Shown: positions 1 through 8,048, counted from the first letter of the stretch. The stretch is 10,288 nucleotides of DNA from Candidatus Poribacteria bacterium (GCA_002699335.1 PACG01000098.1:2665-12952); one strand, 5' to 3'. Made by a program: numbers and translations. The notes: a model not told the origin generated them from the sequence alone.

Positions 1-95
1 CGGTCACCGACAACACCAACATCAGCAACAAAACCAAGCTGATTTCTGGTTCCATCGATCACTTTTCCATGCTGGAAAATTATATCAAAATCCAT
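1..95 (-). CDS. Amidohydrolase, probable N-acyl-D-amino-acid deacylase, N-terminal fragment (runs off the window)
   Basis: Only the first 31 codons are present; the gene continues beyond position 1. The ATG at 95-93 has a GGAGG Shine-Dalgarno (103-107) with 7 nt spacing, the clearest ribosome binding site among the operon genes. The peptide starts MDFDIIFQHGKVIDGT and goes on through residues FVADVGVVGDR. This is the usual opening of metal-dependent amidohydrolases: a small beta-sandwich with (D/N)G-x-V-x-DG, then ADVG-x-x-GDR. That second pattern is most typical of D-aminoacylase-type enzymes, which remove the N-acyl group from D-amino acids. The metal ligands would lie outside the window, so dihydroorotase- or prolidase-like relatives remain possible. 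It begins 75 bp after the last transporter gene on the same strand and is probably co-transcribed with it, which hints at the fate of the imported substrate. Confidence 0.75.
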   Translation of the reverse strand, partial: MDFDIIFQHGKVIDGTRNQLGFVADVGVVGD

Positions 96-102
96 AGGAA
101 TC

Positions 103-107
103 CCTCC
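103..107 (-). promoter_or_regulatory. Ribosome binding site of the amidohydrolase
   Basis: On the minus strand this reads GGAGG, 7 nt before the ATG at 95. It fixes the start of the partial downstream gene and shows that it is translated independently rather than by overlap with the ATPase gene. Confidence 0.75.
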
Positions 108-127
108 ATTTTGAGCAACTATCCGTC

Positions 128-141
128 TGAAAGTTGAAAGT
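128..141. repeat. Short tandem repeat, TGAAAGT twice
   Basis: Two adjacent copies of TGAAAGT lie in the 75-bp gap between the last ATPase gene and the amidohydrolase, followed by the related TGAGGAA. The gap has no hairpin followed by a T-run, so I see no terminator here. That supports read-through into the amidohydrolase. The repeat is short and may have no function. Confidence 0.4.
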
Positions 142-170
142 TGAGGAAAGGCTGTTTCACTATCCACTAT

Positions 171-1184
171 TCAGATTTGGTAACAGGCAGCTTGATGGTC
201 CTCACTAACATCATATAGATCCGGTTGTGCTTCTAAGCATCGGTCCATTCTAACCGGACAACGAGGATAAAAGCGACAACCTGATGTGGTCGAACCCCGC
301 ATCTCCTCCTCGGCTGGCAAGTCGATTTCCCCCTCCCACCTGATGGCGGGATCTGGTACTGGAACAGAATCCACCAGTAGTTTGACGTAAGGATGCTGTG
401 GACGCTCAATTACCTTTATGGCCTTTCCCTTCTCCGCTACCGATCCTTGGTATAAAATGTAGATCTGGTCGCCAATTTGGTAAGCTGTGCTTAGGTCGTG
501 GGTAATGTAGAGAAACGAGATTCCGGCTTCCTCCTTCAGGCGCAGCATTACATCCAGAATCGAGGCGCGTAATGAAGCATCTACCATCGAGACAGGTTCA
601 TCGGCCACGATCAGCTTCGGTTTCACCAGATAGGCACGAGCCATCATAATTCGTTGACGTTGTCCTCCACTCAGTTGATGCGGATACTTTCGTAAAACAT
701 CGTGTCCCCGCAGGCCGACCACATTTAGTGTTGACTCAACCAGTTGGCGTGCTTGATCTGAATTTTCGCTCAAGCCGAAATTCTTGATTACCAAATCGAA
801 AACATGCTGAACCCGATAAAAGGGATTATAAACGCCGAAAGGATCCTGAAAAATGGCTTGTACGTTACGCCGATAGTCTCTCATCTGTGTCGGGTTGGCT
901 ACCGAGATATCTTGGGTTTCTTCAACCACTTCTTGATTCTTTTTGCTAGTCTTACTGACCTGTACACCTTGATAGACCACTTGACCAGAGGTCGGTTGTA
1001 CGAAACCGAGAATCAGATTAGCCAAGGTCGTCTTGCCACTTCCGCTTTCACCTGCAATAGTTATAATCTGAGCGGGTTGATTGGCAATTTTTAGATTAAA
1101 ATTCTGCAGAGCAACAACAGCTTGTTTGGTTCGCCCATTCCGTTGCTGGTAAATTTTGGTGGCGTTAGATAGTTCTAGCAACAT
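171..1184 (-). CDS. Dipeptide/oligopeptide-type ABC transporter ATP-binding protein (DppF/OppF-like)
   Basis: This is one of two cytoplasmic ATPases powering the importer. Numbered from the ATG at 1184 (337 aa), it has Walker A GESGSGKTT at 45-53, Q-loop FQDP at 112-115, signature LSGGQRQR at 171-178, Walker B LIVADEP at 191-197 with catalytic Glu196, and H-loop His229. The C-terminal oligopeptide-family domain carries Cys303, 309, 316 and 334 (CX5CX6CX17C), the family's conserved cysteine cluster. Residues about 77-104 look like an insertion before the Q-loop compared with typical DppF. The open frame extends to a TTG at 1211, with ATGs at 1202, 1196 and 1184. I chose 1184 because a GGAA lies 6 nt upstream and the ABC domain starts directly; the N-terminus is uncertain. 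From 1184 it overlaps the preceding ATPase gene by 20 bp, which suggests translational coupling. The transported substrate cannot be read from this subunit. Confidence 0.94.
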   Translation of the reverse strand: MLLELSNATKIYQQRNGRTKQAVVALQNFNLKIANQPAQIITIAGESGSGKTTLANLILGFVQPTSGQVVYQGVQVSKTSKKNQEVVEETQDISVANPTQMRDYRRNVQAIFQDPFGVYNPFYRVQHVFDLVIKNFGLSENSDQARQLVESTLNVVGLRGHDVLRKYPHQLSGGQRQRIMMARAYLVKPKLIVADEPVSMVDASLRASILDVMLRLKEEAGISFLYITHDLSTAYQIGDQIYILYQGSVAEKGKAIKVIERPQHPYVKLLVDSVPVPDPAIRWEGEIDLPAEEEMRGSTTSGCRFYPRCPVRMDRCLEAQPDLYDVSEDHQAACYQI

Positions 1185-2187
1185 CGGTGTTTCCATAGGC
1201 ATGGCAGGCAACTGACTGTTCAGCTCGGATTAAATGGGTTTTAGGTGCGATTGATCGGCATCGATCGGTAACAATTGGACATCTCAACTGAAAGATACAG
1301 CCGGGTGGAGGATGACGGGGATCATGGGTTAAACCTGCTGTAACTTTCAGCGGTTTTTGTTCTTTTAGAGAGGGTATAGACTCAATCAGTAGTTGTGTGT
1401 AGGGATGACCGGGGTTATTAAAGATATCCCCCACCGTTGCAATTTCGACAATTTTCCCGGCATACATAACCGCAATTCGATCTACCATTTGCGCCATCAA
1501 TCCCATATCGTGACCAATCATGATCATCGAAACACCCAGCATCTGTTTGACTCGCAGGATGGTTTGCGCTACTACCCGCTGCACCACTACATCTAGCGCA
1601 CTGGTCGATTCATCGGCGATGATTAGGCTAGGGTTGAGTGCAATCGCCATCGCAATACAGACCCGTTGTTTCATACCACCACTAAGTTCATGCGGATACA
1701 TCTGATAAATTCGCTCTGGTAGCCCAACCATTCGCAATAGTTCCAAAATCCGATTTTTGATCTGGTCTGCATCCGGTTTGTCGGACCCCGTTGTTTGGTG
1801 GGTCAAAATTACGTCTTGGATTTGGCGATAGACCCTCATGGTTGGATTGAGTGAGTTCATCGCCCCTTGTGGAATTAGGGCTAACTTTGTCCATCGCAGT
1901 TGACGCATTTCGCCTTCTGGTAAGGTGAGCAGATTTTTCCCCTGCAGTCGTACTTCTCCAGAAACGATTCGTCCCGGCGGATGCACCAACTGCAAAATAC
2001 CCATAGCTGCCGTCGATTTCCCACAACCAGATTCACCAACTAACCCTAGTGTTTCACCTTTTTTTAACTCAAAATCGATGCCGTCAACTGCCAGAACGTC
2101 TCCGCCTGGCGTTTCGTAGTAAACCCGCAGATCTTTAACTTCTAGCAGATTGGTTGTGGATGATGGGAGAGATGCTTCTGTGTTCAT
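1165..2187 (-). CDS. Dipeptide/oligopeptide-type ABC transporter ATP-binding protein (DppD/OppD-like)
   Basis: This is the partner ATPase of the importer, 340 aa. Walker A GESGCGKST is at 51-59, the Q-loop IPQGAMNSLNP at 105-115 is characteristic of DppD proteins, the signature LSGGMKQR is at 168-175, Walker B LIIADES is at 188-194 with Glu193, and His226 forms the H-loop. Ser194 replaces the usual Pro after the catalytic Glu, and GHD replaces the common THD; neither removes a catalytic residue. The C-terminal domain has Cys297, 303, 310 and 328, with the same CX5CX6CX17C spacing as the partner ATPase. The ATG at 2187 lies 42 bp after the DppC-type gene. The only SD-like bases (AGG) touch the ATG, so initiation may depend on coupling. 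The pairing with a distinct DppF-type subunit makes this a heterodimeric ATPase system. Confidence 0.95.
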   Translation of the reverse strand: MNTEASLPSSTTNLLEVKDLRVYYETPGGDVLAVDGIDFELKKGETLGLVGESGCGKSTAAMGILQLVHPPGRIVSGEVRLQGKNLLTLPEGEMRQLRWTKLALIPQGAMNSLNPTMRVYRQIQDVILTHQTTGSDKPDADQIKNRILELLRMVGLPERIYQMYPHELSGGMKQRVCIAMAIALNPSLIIADESTSALDVVVQRVVAQTILRVKQMLGVSMIMIGHDMGLMAQMVDRIAVMYAGKIVEIATVGDIFNNPGHPYTQLLIESIPSLKEQKPLKVTAGLTHDPRHPPPGCIFQLRCPIVTDRCRSIAPKTHLIRAEQSVACHAYGNTDVARTI

Positions 2188-2229
2188 CCTATTAATAATT
2201 CTGTGTTAATTTCTATGTAGCCGCTTGGT

Positions 2230-3234
2230 TTATTCAGTAGCTTTTCGCAACCGCGGATTAGCGATTTCGTCCAGTCCCAGGTTAATCAGTAGAAATCCCA
2301 TGAAAATCAGGGATAAAATAAAGATCGGAATGCCCAACCACCACCACATATTGCGTAGCAGTGCTGCCGCCTCAAGCGCAAAATAGAGGGTCCCGCCTAG
2401 CGTCGGCACCCGTTGCGGCCCCAACCCCAACGTCTCCAAACCGACTGCCGCCAGAATAGAGCCAGAGACACTACCAATGAAACTGGCAGCCAGAAAGGGT
2501 AACAAGTTAGGCATAATCTCACCGAACATGATCCTTAGAGGAGAGGCACCGGACAATCGAGCCATCTGCACATAACCGCTCTCGCGCATACTCATCACCT
2601 GACCGCGAATCACCAGCGTTGGTCCGGGCCAGGCAAAGGCGGCTAACAACGTTGCCATGGTAAAGAGACCGATCTGCTCGACCAGGGATTGAATAATAAT
2701 CAAGACTAGCAGTGACGGCACCGTGATTGTAATTCCTGCCAATAGTCGGATTAGATCATCTGTCAGGCCACCGATAAATCCGGAGATAAAGCCTAGCAGG
2801 ATGCCAATTCCGATGCCGATAGCAGCGGCCACAAAACCGACTAACAGAGAATTTGGCGCTCCGATGATTGTCAAGGCCAGCATATCCCGCCCACTATTTT
2901 CTGTCCCAAAGGGGTGAGCCCACGTTCCCGTTTGTCCTCGACTATTTTCGAAGCCGACCGGCGGCAGATTGAGTGGACACTTGCCGACGTAGACGAGTTC
3001 TGTATCCCAGAGAAAACGGCCAAAGATCCCTATCAGAACAATCATCCCTACAATAGCTATACCCGAAATTAATTTCCAGTTGAACCAGGGCGTATCCCAC
3101 CGGTTCAAGCTCGAAGTTTGTTCTTGACTCGAATCCTGGTTGTCAGGATCGTAAACCTGAGCGCTCTCTGGCGAAGTCGTCGTGTCTAGCTTGTCCTCGT
3201 CCCTGATCGGGGAGGTCTGTGTTGGTTCTGTCAC
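2230..3234 (-). CDS. ABC transporter permease, DppC/OppC type
   Basis: This is an inner-membrane permease subunit, 334 aa. An acidic, Ser/Thr-rich cytoplasmic N-terminus of about 50 residues precedes the first membrane helix (about 55-76). Then comes the external loop with HPFGTENSGRDML at 107-119, a hallmark of OppC-type proteins. Further helices lie at about 128-155, 163-182, 187-206, 247-267 and 300-318. The EAA loop that docks on the ATPases runs from Tyr221 to Pro246 and contains ARLSGAS. The start is a GTG at 3234, only 2 nt after the TAG of the DppB-type gene, with AGGG and TAGG elements inside the end of that gene. Translation is therefore likely coupled. The N-terminal acidic tail is longer than in many OppC proteins. 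Confidence 0.93.
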   Translation of the reverse strand: MTEPTQTSPIRDEDKLDTTTSPESAQVYDPDNQDSSQEQTSSLNRWDTPWFNWKLISGIAIVGMIVLIGIFGRFLWDTELVYVGKCPLNLPPVGFENSRGQTGTWAHPFGTENSGRDMLALTIIGAPNSLLVGFVAAAIGIGIGILLGFISGFIGGLTDDLIRLLAGITITVPSLLVLIIIQSLVEQIGLFTMATLLAAFAWPGPTLVIRGQVMSMRESGYVQMARLSGASPLRIMFGEIMPNLLPFLAASFIGSVSGSILAAVGLETLGLGPQRVPTLGGTLYFALEAAALLRNMWWWLGIPIFILSLIFMGFLLINLGLDEIANPRLRKATE

Positions 3235-3236
3235 GC

Positions 3237-4280
3237 CTAATTTCCCTGATGCGAAATACGCGGATCTATCAACGGATACAAAAGATCGATTAGCAACACT
3301 GCAGTTGCAGTGCCGACGATAATGATGAAGGTCGCCCCCTGAATTACCGGAAAATCCTGGTTGCGAACAGCGGTATAGATCAAGGTTCCCATCCCGGGAT
3401 AAGAGAAGATGATCTCGACCAGCACCTGACCGCCGACCATAGTACCTAAGCTAAGTGCTAGTCCGGTAATCTGTGGAAGAATAGCATTCCGTATCATGTA
3501 GCGGTAAAGAATATAAAACGGGCGCAGGCCTTTGGCACGAGCCAAGTGCATATAATCTTCTCCTTCAACCGTAATCATCATACCTCGCATACCCAAAGCC
3601 CAATACCCAAACCGCACCAACACAATCGAAGTAACCGGTAAAATGCCGTGATGGATCACACTCAAAATGAACGACCAGCTAACGCCTGGCTCCAGGCCTC
3701 GTCCATAAGCCCCTCGCAGCGGAAACAGTGGCGCACTTAGACCTAGCCAACGATGAAGCTGAAAACTAAAAATATAGAGGAGCGCTACCGCGGCTAACAT
3801 ACCCGGGATCGAGGTGAAGATCATGGTTGGCGGAATGCACAGCTTGATCCAGCGTGGTGTTTTTTGCCAGGCCAAAAGAGCACCTACAAAGTTACCGACT
3901 AGAAACGTCGCCAGGATAGAGACTAGCGATAGTCCAACGGTCCAGGGTAAAGCACGCCCAATCATAACACTAACAGTAGCCGGAAAGGAGGCCATCGAAT
4001 AGCCGAGGTCAAAGTGGAACAGGTTACCTAGATACCGAACGTATTGGATGGTCGGTGGATCGTTCAAACCGAATCGTTCTCGCCAACCTTCGATAATTTT
4101 ATCTGCATTTTCAACGTAGCCGGATTGTTGCGACATCCGGGCAATCATGGCCGCAATCGGGTCGCCCGGTGCTAGACGGGGAATGATAAAGATCAGCGTA
4201 GCGCTAGTCCACACGGTCAGTAGAAATACACCCAGTCTACGCCCTAAAAACGTAATGCGGTCGTCTAATTTACCTGTCAT
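3237..4280 (-). CDS. ABC transporter permease, DppB/OppB type
   Basis: This is an inner-membrane permease subunit, 347 aa, forming the translocation channel with the DppC-type protein. The first helix (about 15-34) leads into RLAPGDP at 35-41, diagnostic of DppB/OppB. Further helices lie at about 112-137, 150-173, 203-222, 270-291 and 315-335. The EAA loop is at 243-269 and contains ARAKGL. The segment IFSYPGMGTLIYTAV at 291-305 and the C-terminal DLLYPLIDPRI are also typical of the family. The ATG at 4280 follows the second binding-protein gene by 18 bp. I see no clear Shine-Dalgarno before it, so coupling to the upstream gene is likely. Confidence 0.94.
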   Translation of the reverse strand: MTGKLDDRITFLGRRLGVFLLTVWTSATLIFIIPRLAPGDPIAAMIARMSQQSGYVENADKIIEGWRERFGLNDPPTIQYVRYLGNLFHFDLGYSMASFPATVSVMIGRALPWTVGLSLVSILATFLVGNFVGALLAWQKTPRWIKLCIPPTMIFTSIPGMLAAVALLYIFSFQLHRWLGLSAPLFPLRGAYGRGLEPGVSWSFILSVIHHGILPVTSIVLVRFGYWALGMRGMMITVEGEDYMHLARAKGLRPFYILYRYMIRNAILPQITGLALSLGTMVGGQVLVEIIFSYPGMGTLIYTAVRNQDFPVIQGATFIIIVGTATAVLLIDLLYPLIDPRISHQGN

Positions 4281-4298
4281 GCTTGTTTTAATGGATCT

Positions 4299-6113
4299 TC
4301 AACGTCCGGTTTTTTTTAGGTTGTGGATCACCCGATGAGCGCTCATCCACCACATCGGTGGATGGATATAGTTGTTGGTCTCAGTCGGCCAACCTGTCCA
4401 ATAAGTGGTGTCGAATGGGATCAGCATAATGGCCTGATTGAGTGGAATGACCACCTGGTCCTCAAGAAAAAGCTGCATCGCTTCTGTGAATAGAGTTTCG
4501 ATACCCGAGTCCCCCAGTGGTAAGACACCAATCTGGGTGACCAACTGACTGTAACGATCGGCTTTGCTTCCTTGCCAGCGGACGAAATTGTTATTCCCCG
4601 GTGCTCGCTCACCGATAGGTCGATAAAACTGGTTGGTATACCGGTTCATCGTTAACCACGGTTCATTAACCGAACCACACGCATCCCAATCGACCACCCC
4701 TTCAAAATTACCAAAGGCTTTATTATCGTTCCAGGTTGCCTCTTCAATAGCGCGATTAGAGGCATTAATACCTGCTGCACGCAACTGTTCGACCACCACA
4801 TCAGCCACTCGGCGTAATTCGATGCCAGCGGCGCTAGTTTGTAGATTAATCGATAGCGTTCGTGTGCTACCATCGGACATCTTTTTCTGGTAAAACTTGT
4901 TTTTGCCAGAACCCAATCGCCAACCTCGGGCTTCGACCAATCGTTTACCTTCATCCACATCGCTGGTTTCAGGTATCCACAGATGTGGAATAGCGTCAAT
5001 GTAAGGCTTCATACCCTGGTAAGCCACAAAAATTGACTTAGAGGGAAACGAAGTGCCTTCATAAGCGATCTCAACGATCTGACGACGGTCGATGATCAAG
5101 CTAATGGCGTGTCGCATATCGGATTGATCCCACGGTGGAATAGTGTGATTGAGTGAAATCTGACGGGGGCAAGGGTCTAGCCAAACGTAGGGCATCTTGG
5201 CCTTCCAAGCAACCATATTGGGATTCATGGCTGAAATGGCTTCAAATGCACCCAGTGTAATGCCACCAACCGCATCCAGTTCGCTGTTAGCTGCCAACAA
5301 AGACCGATTTTCCTCCACCCCTGTTACCACCCAAATCAGCCGCTTGGGTTGCGGTAGGTCTTGAAATCCGGTTTCTAATCCCCACCAATCTTCTCGGCGA
5401 TCATAGAGAAACTCGGTCTCGGTCGCCTGAACCAACCGATATGGTCCAGTACCCAGCGGCCATCCTCGACTCAAATCAAAATTATCGAAGGTAAATGGGT
5501 CTTTGTCCTGCCAAACGTGCTGAGGTAAGATAACCACGTTGCCCCAAACGCGAACCGAAAAATAGTCCAATTGGAAACGAGGGTTGGGCGCTTTTAGGTT
5601 GAACTGGACGGTCAATGGATCGATCTTCTCCACATTATCAATCCACTGCTGCATGTTGGCAGCTTCACCTAAAGACAAAGTTTCATCGTTTAGTAGCAGA
5701 TCGATAGTAAATACAATATCGTCAGCGTCATAGGCTTCACCATCAGCCCATTTCACCCCGTCACGAATTTTCAAGGTCCAGACATCCAACTGATCGTTAG
5801 AAGTAAAACTCAGCCCCAACCACGGTTCAATTTCATCTGTTTCGTAGTTAAGAATGAACAAGGGTTCCCAGACCGATTGATGCATACCATGACTTCGCGT
5901 AGCCCCCGGCACCATCCAGTTGAAAATATACGGATTGGCGATTCGGCCATAAGCATCGAAAATAACGGTATCGGCTCTATCGACCGGTTTTAGTGCCAAA
6001 GCAGAGCAGGCCAAAATCAGCACCAGCCAACTGGGCTTGAGGGTTTTTAACACGTTTTTTATTGGCGAGGTTACCAGCGGCAGTTTAAGGTTAGGAAGCG
6101 TTTGGAGTGACAT
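4299..6113 (-). CDS. Family-5 extracellular solute-binding protein, second copy
   Basis: This is a 604-aa ligand-binding protein of the DppA/OppA fold (SBP family 5), which delivers its ligand to the permease outside the membrane. It has a long N-region (residues 1-28), a short hydrophobic core (about 29-41) and Cys36 in a marginal lipobox (LILAC). Cleavage after ALA at 38-40 is an alternative, so lipoprotein status is uncertain. The family core is clear: WEPLF at 82-86, KIRDGVKWADGE at 115-126 followed by DADDIVFT at 129-136, APNPRF at 175-180, GWPLGTGPY at 217-225 and AGINASNRAI at 447-456. It resembles the preceding gene product over the whole mature length (about 60% identity by eye), including Cys315 and Cys479, so this is a tandem duplication. 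The ATG at 6113 lies 7 bp after that gene, with AAAGG inside its 3' end. Peptide, oligosaccharide or other ligands are all possible in this family. Confidence 0.92.
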   Translation of the reverse strand: MSLQTLPNLKLPLVTSPIKNVLKTLKPSWLVLILACSALALKPVDRADTVIFDAYGRIANPYIFNWMVPGATRSHGMHQSVWEPLFILNYETDEIEPWLGLSFTSNDQLDVWTLKIRDGVKWADGEAYDADDIVFTIDLLLNDETLSLGEAANMQQWIDNVEKIDPLTVQFNLKAPNPRFQLDYFSVRVWGNVVILPQHVWQDKDPFTFDNFDLSRGWPLGTGPYRLVQATETEFLYDRREDWWGLETGFQDLPQPKRLIWVVTGVEENRSLLAANSELDAVGGITLGAFEAISAMNPNMVAWKAKMPYVWLDPCPRQISLNHTIPPWDQSDMRHAISLIIDRRQIVEIAYEGTSFPSKSIFVAYQGMKPYIDAIPHLWIPETSDVDEGKRLVEARGWRLGSGKNKFYQKKMSDGSTRTLSINLQTSAAGIELRRVADVVVEQLRAAGINASNRAIEEATWNDNKAFGNFEGVVDWDACGSVNEPWLTMNRYTNQFYRPIGERAPGNNNFVRWQGSKADRYSQLVTQIGVLPLGDSGIETLFTEAMQLFLEDQVVIPLNQAIMLIPFDTTYWTGWPTETNNYIHPPMWWMSAHRVIHNLKKTGR

Positions 6114-6120
6114 CCAAGAG

Positions 6121-7944
6121 TTACCTTTGGGCCTTTCGTAACCGTTGAATGATTTGGTGAGTGCTCATCCACCACGTCGGTGGGTGGTGGTAATTATTAT
6201 CCTTGGCTGTTGGCCACCCTTCCCAATAAGTGGTAACAAAGGGGATCAGTTTCCGTGCTTGGGTGATTGGAATTACCACCTGTTCCGTCATAAAAATCTT
6301 CATTGCCTCTGCCACCAGCGGTTCGATTCCCGGATCGCCGAGTGGAAGAACACCGATTTTGGCCACAATCTGACTGTACTCCTCGGCTTCTGCACCACTC
6401 CAGCGTACATAGTTATTATTGCCGGGTGATCTTTGATCAACAAGCCGTAGAAATTGTTGGGTGTAGCGATTCATCGATAGCCACGGCTCGTTTACCGAGC
6501 CGCAAGCGTCCCAATCCATGACCGCCTCAAAGTTGCCAAAAGCCTTGTTATCGTTCCAGGTGGCTCCAGCAATGGCACGGGTAGAAGCATCGATGCCTGC
6601 TGCACGCAACTGTTCGACCACCACTTCGGCAATTCGACGTTTTTCGATATAGGCTTCGTGGGTCTGGATACTCAGCGCGAGTTCCTTACCCGCTTTCTCG
6701 TAGAATCCACTGTTGTTCAATCTCCAGCCGTTAGCCTCAATCAAGGACTGTCCCGTTGGAACATCACTATTGGGATCAATCCACAGGTCTTTAACCGCAT
6801 TGATGTAGGGTTGCATAGCAGGATACTCAACGAAGATGGTCTTGGAAGGGAAAGAGGTATCTTCATAGGCAATTTTAACCACCTGATGACGATCGATGAT
6901 CGAGCTGAGTGCCTTTCGCATTTGCGGATTGTCCCACGGCGGCACAGTGTGGTTGACGGATAGCTGGCGAGGACACGGGTCCAGCCAAACGTAAGGCATC
7001 TCGTCCTTCCAGGCAATTAGGTTTGGATTGCGGAAACGAATGCTCTCGAATGCCCCCAACGTAATGTCCATGATGCTGTCGAGTTGATTGTCCGCAGCTA
7101 GCAGGGCTCGGTTTTCCTCTACACCGGTTACCATCCAAACCAACTGTTCCGGTACAGGTAGATCTCGAAAGCCAACCTCTGCCCCCCACCAATCTTTACG
7201 TCGACGAAAGGTAAACTCGTTTTCAGTAGCAGTGATCAATTGGTAAGCCCCAGTTCCGATCGGCCACCCTTTCTCTGGATCATAAAACTTAAAAGTAAAT
7301 GGATCTTTTTCTACCCAGATATGTTGCGGTAAGATGACCATACTACTACCGACCCGAACCGAAAAATAGTCCAGCTTGAAACGGGGATTTGGTGCTTGCA
7401 GGTCGAATCTAACTGTCAGTGAATCCACCCTTTCTACCTGTTTCACCCACTGCTGCATACTGGCGGCATCACTGAGCGACTGTGTGGTATCGTTGAGCAG
7501 AGTATTGAGGGTAAAAATCACATCCTCGGCATCAAAATCTTCGCCATCAGACCATTTGACGCCCGCCCGTATTTTTAATGTCCAGGCATCTAGTCCTTCG
7601 TTGGGAGTAAAGGATTCTCCCATCCAGGGGGCAATCTCACCTGTTTCATAATTAAGGCTGAAAAGCGGTTCCCAAACGCACTGCCGCATTCCGGGGCCGG
7701 TAGGTGAGGGCACCAACGGATTCAAATTGTGTGGATCTGGAATCGGGCCGCCGTCGTAATCGAAAATGACCGTGTCTTCTCTAGCAATCTTAGCTCTGGT
7801 GTCCTGAGCCTTACTCTCAACAGTAGCTTGAGGAATAGAATCTGACCCACACCCATAAAATACGAAGTAGCAACAAGAAAGTAGGATGATAACGGCCAAG
7901 GTCAACTGAGGCGCGGTGGAAGAAACGGATCTGATGTTTGTCAT
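6121..7944 (-). CDS. Family-5 extracellular solute-binding lipoprotein, first copy and first gene of the transporter operon
   Basis: This is a 607-aa binding protein of the DppA/OppA fold. The signal sequence has Arg5, a hydrophobic core at about 14-30 and a lipobox-like VFYGC ending at Cys32. A flexible linker (33-55) then precedes the domain that starts at EDTVIF. Gly at +2 after the Cys predicts no inner-membrane retention signal if Gram-negative rules apply. Family features include WEPLF at 91-95, KIRAGVKWSDGE at 124-135 with DAEDVIFT at 138-145, APNPRF at 184-189, GWPIGTGAY at 226-234 and Cys324/Cys481 in WLDPCPRQ and DWDACGS. The ATG at 7944 has AGG 6 nt upstream and a good extended -10 promoter about 47 bp away. 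It stands first in an operon with a second copy, two permeases and two ATPases. The ligand is unknown. The WLDPCPR-type region resembles uncharacterised binding proteins rather than E. coli DppA itself. Confidence 0.92.
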   Translation of the reverse strand: MTNIRSVSSTAPQLTLAVIILLSCCYFVFYGCGSDSIPQATVESKAQDTRAKIAREDTVIFDYDGGPIPDPHNLNPLVPSPTGPGMRQCVWEPLFSLNYETGEIAPWMGESFTPNEGLDAWTLKIRAGVKWSDGEDFDAEDVIFTLNTLLNDTTQSLSDAASMQQWVKQVERVDSLTVRFDLQAPNPRFKLDYFSVRVGSSMVILPQHIWVEKDPFTFKFYDPEKGWPIGTGAYQLITATENEFTFRRRKDWWGAEVGFRDLPVPEQLVWMVTGVEENRALLAADNQLDSIMDITLGAFESIRFRNPNLIAWKDEMPYVWLDPCPRQLSVNHTVPPWDNPQMRKALSSIIDRHQVVKIAYEDTSFPSKTIFVEYPAMQPYINAVKDLWIDPNSDVPTGQSLIEANGWRLNNSGFYEKAGKELALSIQTHEAYIEKRRIAEVVVEQLRAAGIDASTRAIAGATWNDNKAFGNFEAVMDWDACGSVNEPWLSMNRYTQQFLRLVDQRSPGNNNYVRWSGAEAEEYSQIVAKIGVLPLGDPGIEPLVAEAMKIFMTEQVVIPITQARKLIPFVTTYWEGWPTAKDNNYHHPPTWWMSTHQIIQRLRKAQR

Positions 7945-7990
7945 GCTTCGCCTATTTGAAAGGATTACTCAACGGACGTCACAAGTCGAA

Positions 7991-7996
7991 ATTATA
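7991..7996 (-). promoter_or_regulatory. Extended -10 promoter (P1) of the transporter operon
   Basis: The minus strand reads TGGTATAAT, a perfect TATAAT preceded by the TG of an extended -10 element. No good -35 hexamer is found 16-18 bp upstream, as is usual for extended -10 promoters. Transcription would start near 7984, giving a leader of about 40 nt before the ATG at 7944. This is the best promoter candidate in the window, but it rests on sequence match only. Confidence 0.55.
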
Positions 7997-8034
7997 CCAA
8001 GGTCTGCACTGCCAGTCTAAGGGAATCTGTCTGA

Positions 8035-8048
8035 CCAACTTGAGTTGG
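8035..8048. promoter_or_regulatory. Inverted repeat CCAACT-TG-AGTTGG upstream of P1
   Basis: Two perfect 6-bp arms are separated by 2 bp. The dyad is centred about 57 bp upstream of the predicted P1 start, a position suited to an activator site. It would fall inside the leader if the more distant P2 is used. No regulator gene in the window can be matched to it. Confidence 0.35.

Noticed and set aside
804..1094. Plus-strand open frame of 96 codons
   Set aside because: It lies wholly antisense to the DppF-type ATPase, shows no recognisable domain and has no ribosome binding site. It is a shadow of the real gene.
1688..2026. Minus-strand open frame of 112 codons
   Set aside because: It overlaps the DppD-type ATPase in another frame, and the real frame carries all ABC motifs.
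6145..7192. Several open frames of 70-105 codons on both strands within the first binding-protein gene
   Set aside because: They are shadow frames. The binding-protein frame is continuous and conserved with its paralogue.
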